This document shows positions 63,178 to 64,000 of a stretch of 64,000 nt of DNA, in pieces. The notes below the pieces were generated by a model. The model worked only from the letters and a program-made list of their open reading frames with translations. It was not told where the DNA came from and did no database searches. This DNA is from Bacteroidota bacterium (GTDB lineage: Bacteria > Bacteroidota > Bacteroidia > AKYH767-A > OLB10), in the NCBI GenBank assembly GCA_016722525.1, contig JADKJB010000003.1:62001-126000 (forward strand), in the 5' to 3' direction. Position numbers and translations under genes: made by a program. Positions within the stretch are counted from its first letter, which is position 1. Each line of letters starts with the position of its first letter.

Positions 63178-63583
63178 GTGTTGGCTGGTTTGAATAGAAA
63201 ATTCTTAATTTTATTCTTATTTTGAAGTAAATATAGTAAAATGTATACTGCTTGAGGCTATAGATTGTTTTTGCATTGTTTTGAGCTATTTTTTTAAAAT
63301 TCGTACTATTTATTAACCACCTATTTATGTAAATGATTGATTAATAGCAATATATCCAACTTTTACTTTCCTGAAAACGCATACACAACCATGCTGTTCA
63401 ACCCACTACCTTTTGTATTTTTGCACAGAATATATCAGATTTAAAATCACTTTGCATTCTAACTAGGGAAAGGGATTATTTCAATGACCAAACAAAGCAT
63501 TTGGCAAAGTCAAATTACTAACTTAGCTCAGGGTCTCACCAATGATCAATGACCCAATGACCCCTTCAATGACCAATGACCCA
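63178..63583. other. Control region between the HTH gene and the phytoene-desaturase-like gene
   Basis: About 400 AT-rich bases between two divergent genes, with a -7-like TATTTTTG at 63416-63423 and a repeat over the downstream start. No gene is seen. Confidence 0.5.
63416..63423 (+). promoter_or_regulatory. Possible Bacteroidota -7 box TATTTTTG
   Basis: TATTTTTGCACAG matches the TAnnTTTG consensus and precedes the desaturase-like gene by 160 bases. No exact -33 TTTG lies at the right distance (TGTT at about 63394 is closest). Confidence 0.35.
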
Positions 63584-63595
63584 ATGACCAATGTC
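63539..63595 (+). repeat. Tandem CAATGACC-type repeat over the start codon
   Basis: Seven variants of CAATGACC or AATGACC in 57 bases. They supply in-frame ATGs at 63542, 63557, 63569 and 63584, encoding MINDPMTPSMTNDPMTN before the conserved protein begins. Confidence 0.75.
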
Positions 63596-64000
63596 CGTTT
63601 AGATAAAGATATTATAGTGATCGGCGCCGGAATCGCCGGCTTGGCTGCTTCTATTCGGCTGGCTGTCATGGGTGGACGAGTGAATGTATTTGAAACCAAT
63701 GATTTTTCGGGTGGGAAAATGTTTGACTGGAGCAAGGATGGCTTTCGTTTCGACATGGGCCCTTCTGTTTTTACCATGCCTCAATATGTCGAAGATTTAT
63801 TTCGTTTGGCCGGAAAAGATCCTGCCGATTACATTGACATCATCCGCCCCGAACTGCCTTTTAATTATTTTTTTGATGATGGACTCGTTCTTAATTTTTA
63901 TGCCGACATCGAAAAACTAATTAAAGAAGTTACTTCCAAAACTTCCGATAACGAAGAAACGATTCGTCAGTATCTCGAAAATATTCAGACTAAATTCGAT
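63584..64000 (+). CDS. Phytoene desaturase-like FAD oxidoreductase (partial, runs off right edge)
   Basis: 139 codons to the edge, with no stop. The FAD-binding motif is IIVIGAGIAGLAASIRLA (GxGxxG at residues 14-19), then VFETNDFSGGKMFDW and FRFDMGPSVFTMP, the N-terminal signature of CrtI-type phytoene desaturases and related carotenoid or polyunsaturated-chain oxidoreductases. DxGPS in place of the more general DxGP fits CrtI. In this family FAD accepts hydride during successive desaturations of a membrane-bound carotenoid. The start is ambiguous because of the repeat; ATG 63584 is the last one before the conserved part. Carotenoid neighbours would lie beyond the window. Confidence 0.88.
   Translation, partial: MTNVRLDKDIIVIGAGIAGLAASIRLAVMGGRVNVFETNDFSGGKMFDWSKDGFRFDMGPSVFTMPQYVEDLFRLAGKDPADYIDIIRPELPFNYFFDDGLVLNFYADIEKLIKEVTSKTSDNEETIRQYLENIQTKFD

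Overview
The window reads as chromosomal DNA of a member of the Bacteroidota. It is AT-rich and has no clear Shine-Dalgarno sites. Five places encode the C-terminal sorting domain of the type IX secretion system (T9SS), one protein is a giant SprB-repeat adhesin, and several families are typical of the phylum (TonB-dependent receptor, PorT-like barrels, a DUF5808 protein, a cold-shock protein with a lysine-rich extension). The order or species cannot be told from the sequence. I recognised no tRNA, rRNA, CRISPR array, transposase, prophage or replication origin.

Layout. 0-4 kb: the tail of an upstream gene, an MsbA-like ABC exporter, a decayed T9SS sorting-domain remnant and a secreted T9SS cargo protein. 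4.4-8.6 kb: B12-binding radical SAM enzyme, pentapeptide-repeat protein, GNAT acetyltransferase, alpha/beta-hydrolase lipoprotein and a TMEM175-type channel. 8.8-13.8 kb: DbpA-like helicase, GT87-type membrane glycosyltransferase, RluF, RlmF and a DUF5808 protein; three of these five act on rRNA. 14.3-24.8 kb: AsmA-like protein and a cyclic beta-1,2-glucan synthase of about 2,904 residues. 24.9-35.8 kb: CorC/HlyC-type protein, MFS transporter, trans-sulfuration enzyme, secreted T9SS protein and a long NifJ-like 2-oxoacid:ferredoxin oxidoreductase. 35.9-44.4 kb: the SprB-repeat adhesin on the minus strand, a His-rich exported protein and another T9SS protein. 44.5-50 kb: methyltransferase, DUF1304 protein, cold-shock protein, CsbD-like protein, a membrane protein and a TonB receptor. 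50-55 kb: an envelope group (PD40 propeller protein, YD-like exported protein, outer-membrane phospholipase A, START-domain protein) and a SPASM radical SAM enzyme. 55.3-60.5 kb: a ybbA/ybbP-type ABC exporter divergent from a tesA-type esterase (the same arrangement as in E. coli), then a hemerythrin and a small membrane protein. 60.8-64 kb: two related outer-membrane barrels, a helix-turn-helix protein and the start of a phytoene-desaturase-like gene that runs off the right edge.

The most striking global feature is that six genes (GT87, RlmF, glucan synthase, 2-oxoacid oxidoreductase, SprB adhesin, phospholipase A) are broken by ten frame changes. Every one is repaired by adding a single base, in nearly all cases to a short homopolymer, and the repaired lengths all become multiples of three. 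This looks more like under-called homopolymers in a long-read assembly than gene decay. Two further lesions are in-frame TAA codons (cold-shock gene and T9SS remnant). Each open fragment is listed separately with the join explained.

Intergenic repeats cluster at 27.9-31 kb and 55-59 kb, where nearby genes also have C-rich third codon positions. A CAATGACC-type repeat covers the start of the phytoene-desaturase gene. No wholly new multi-gene system could be demonstrated. The best leads are the enlarged oxidoreductase, the adhesin with its promoter-region palindromes, the exported-lipid gene group and the start-codon repeat.
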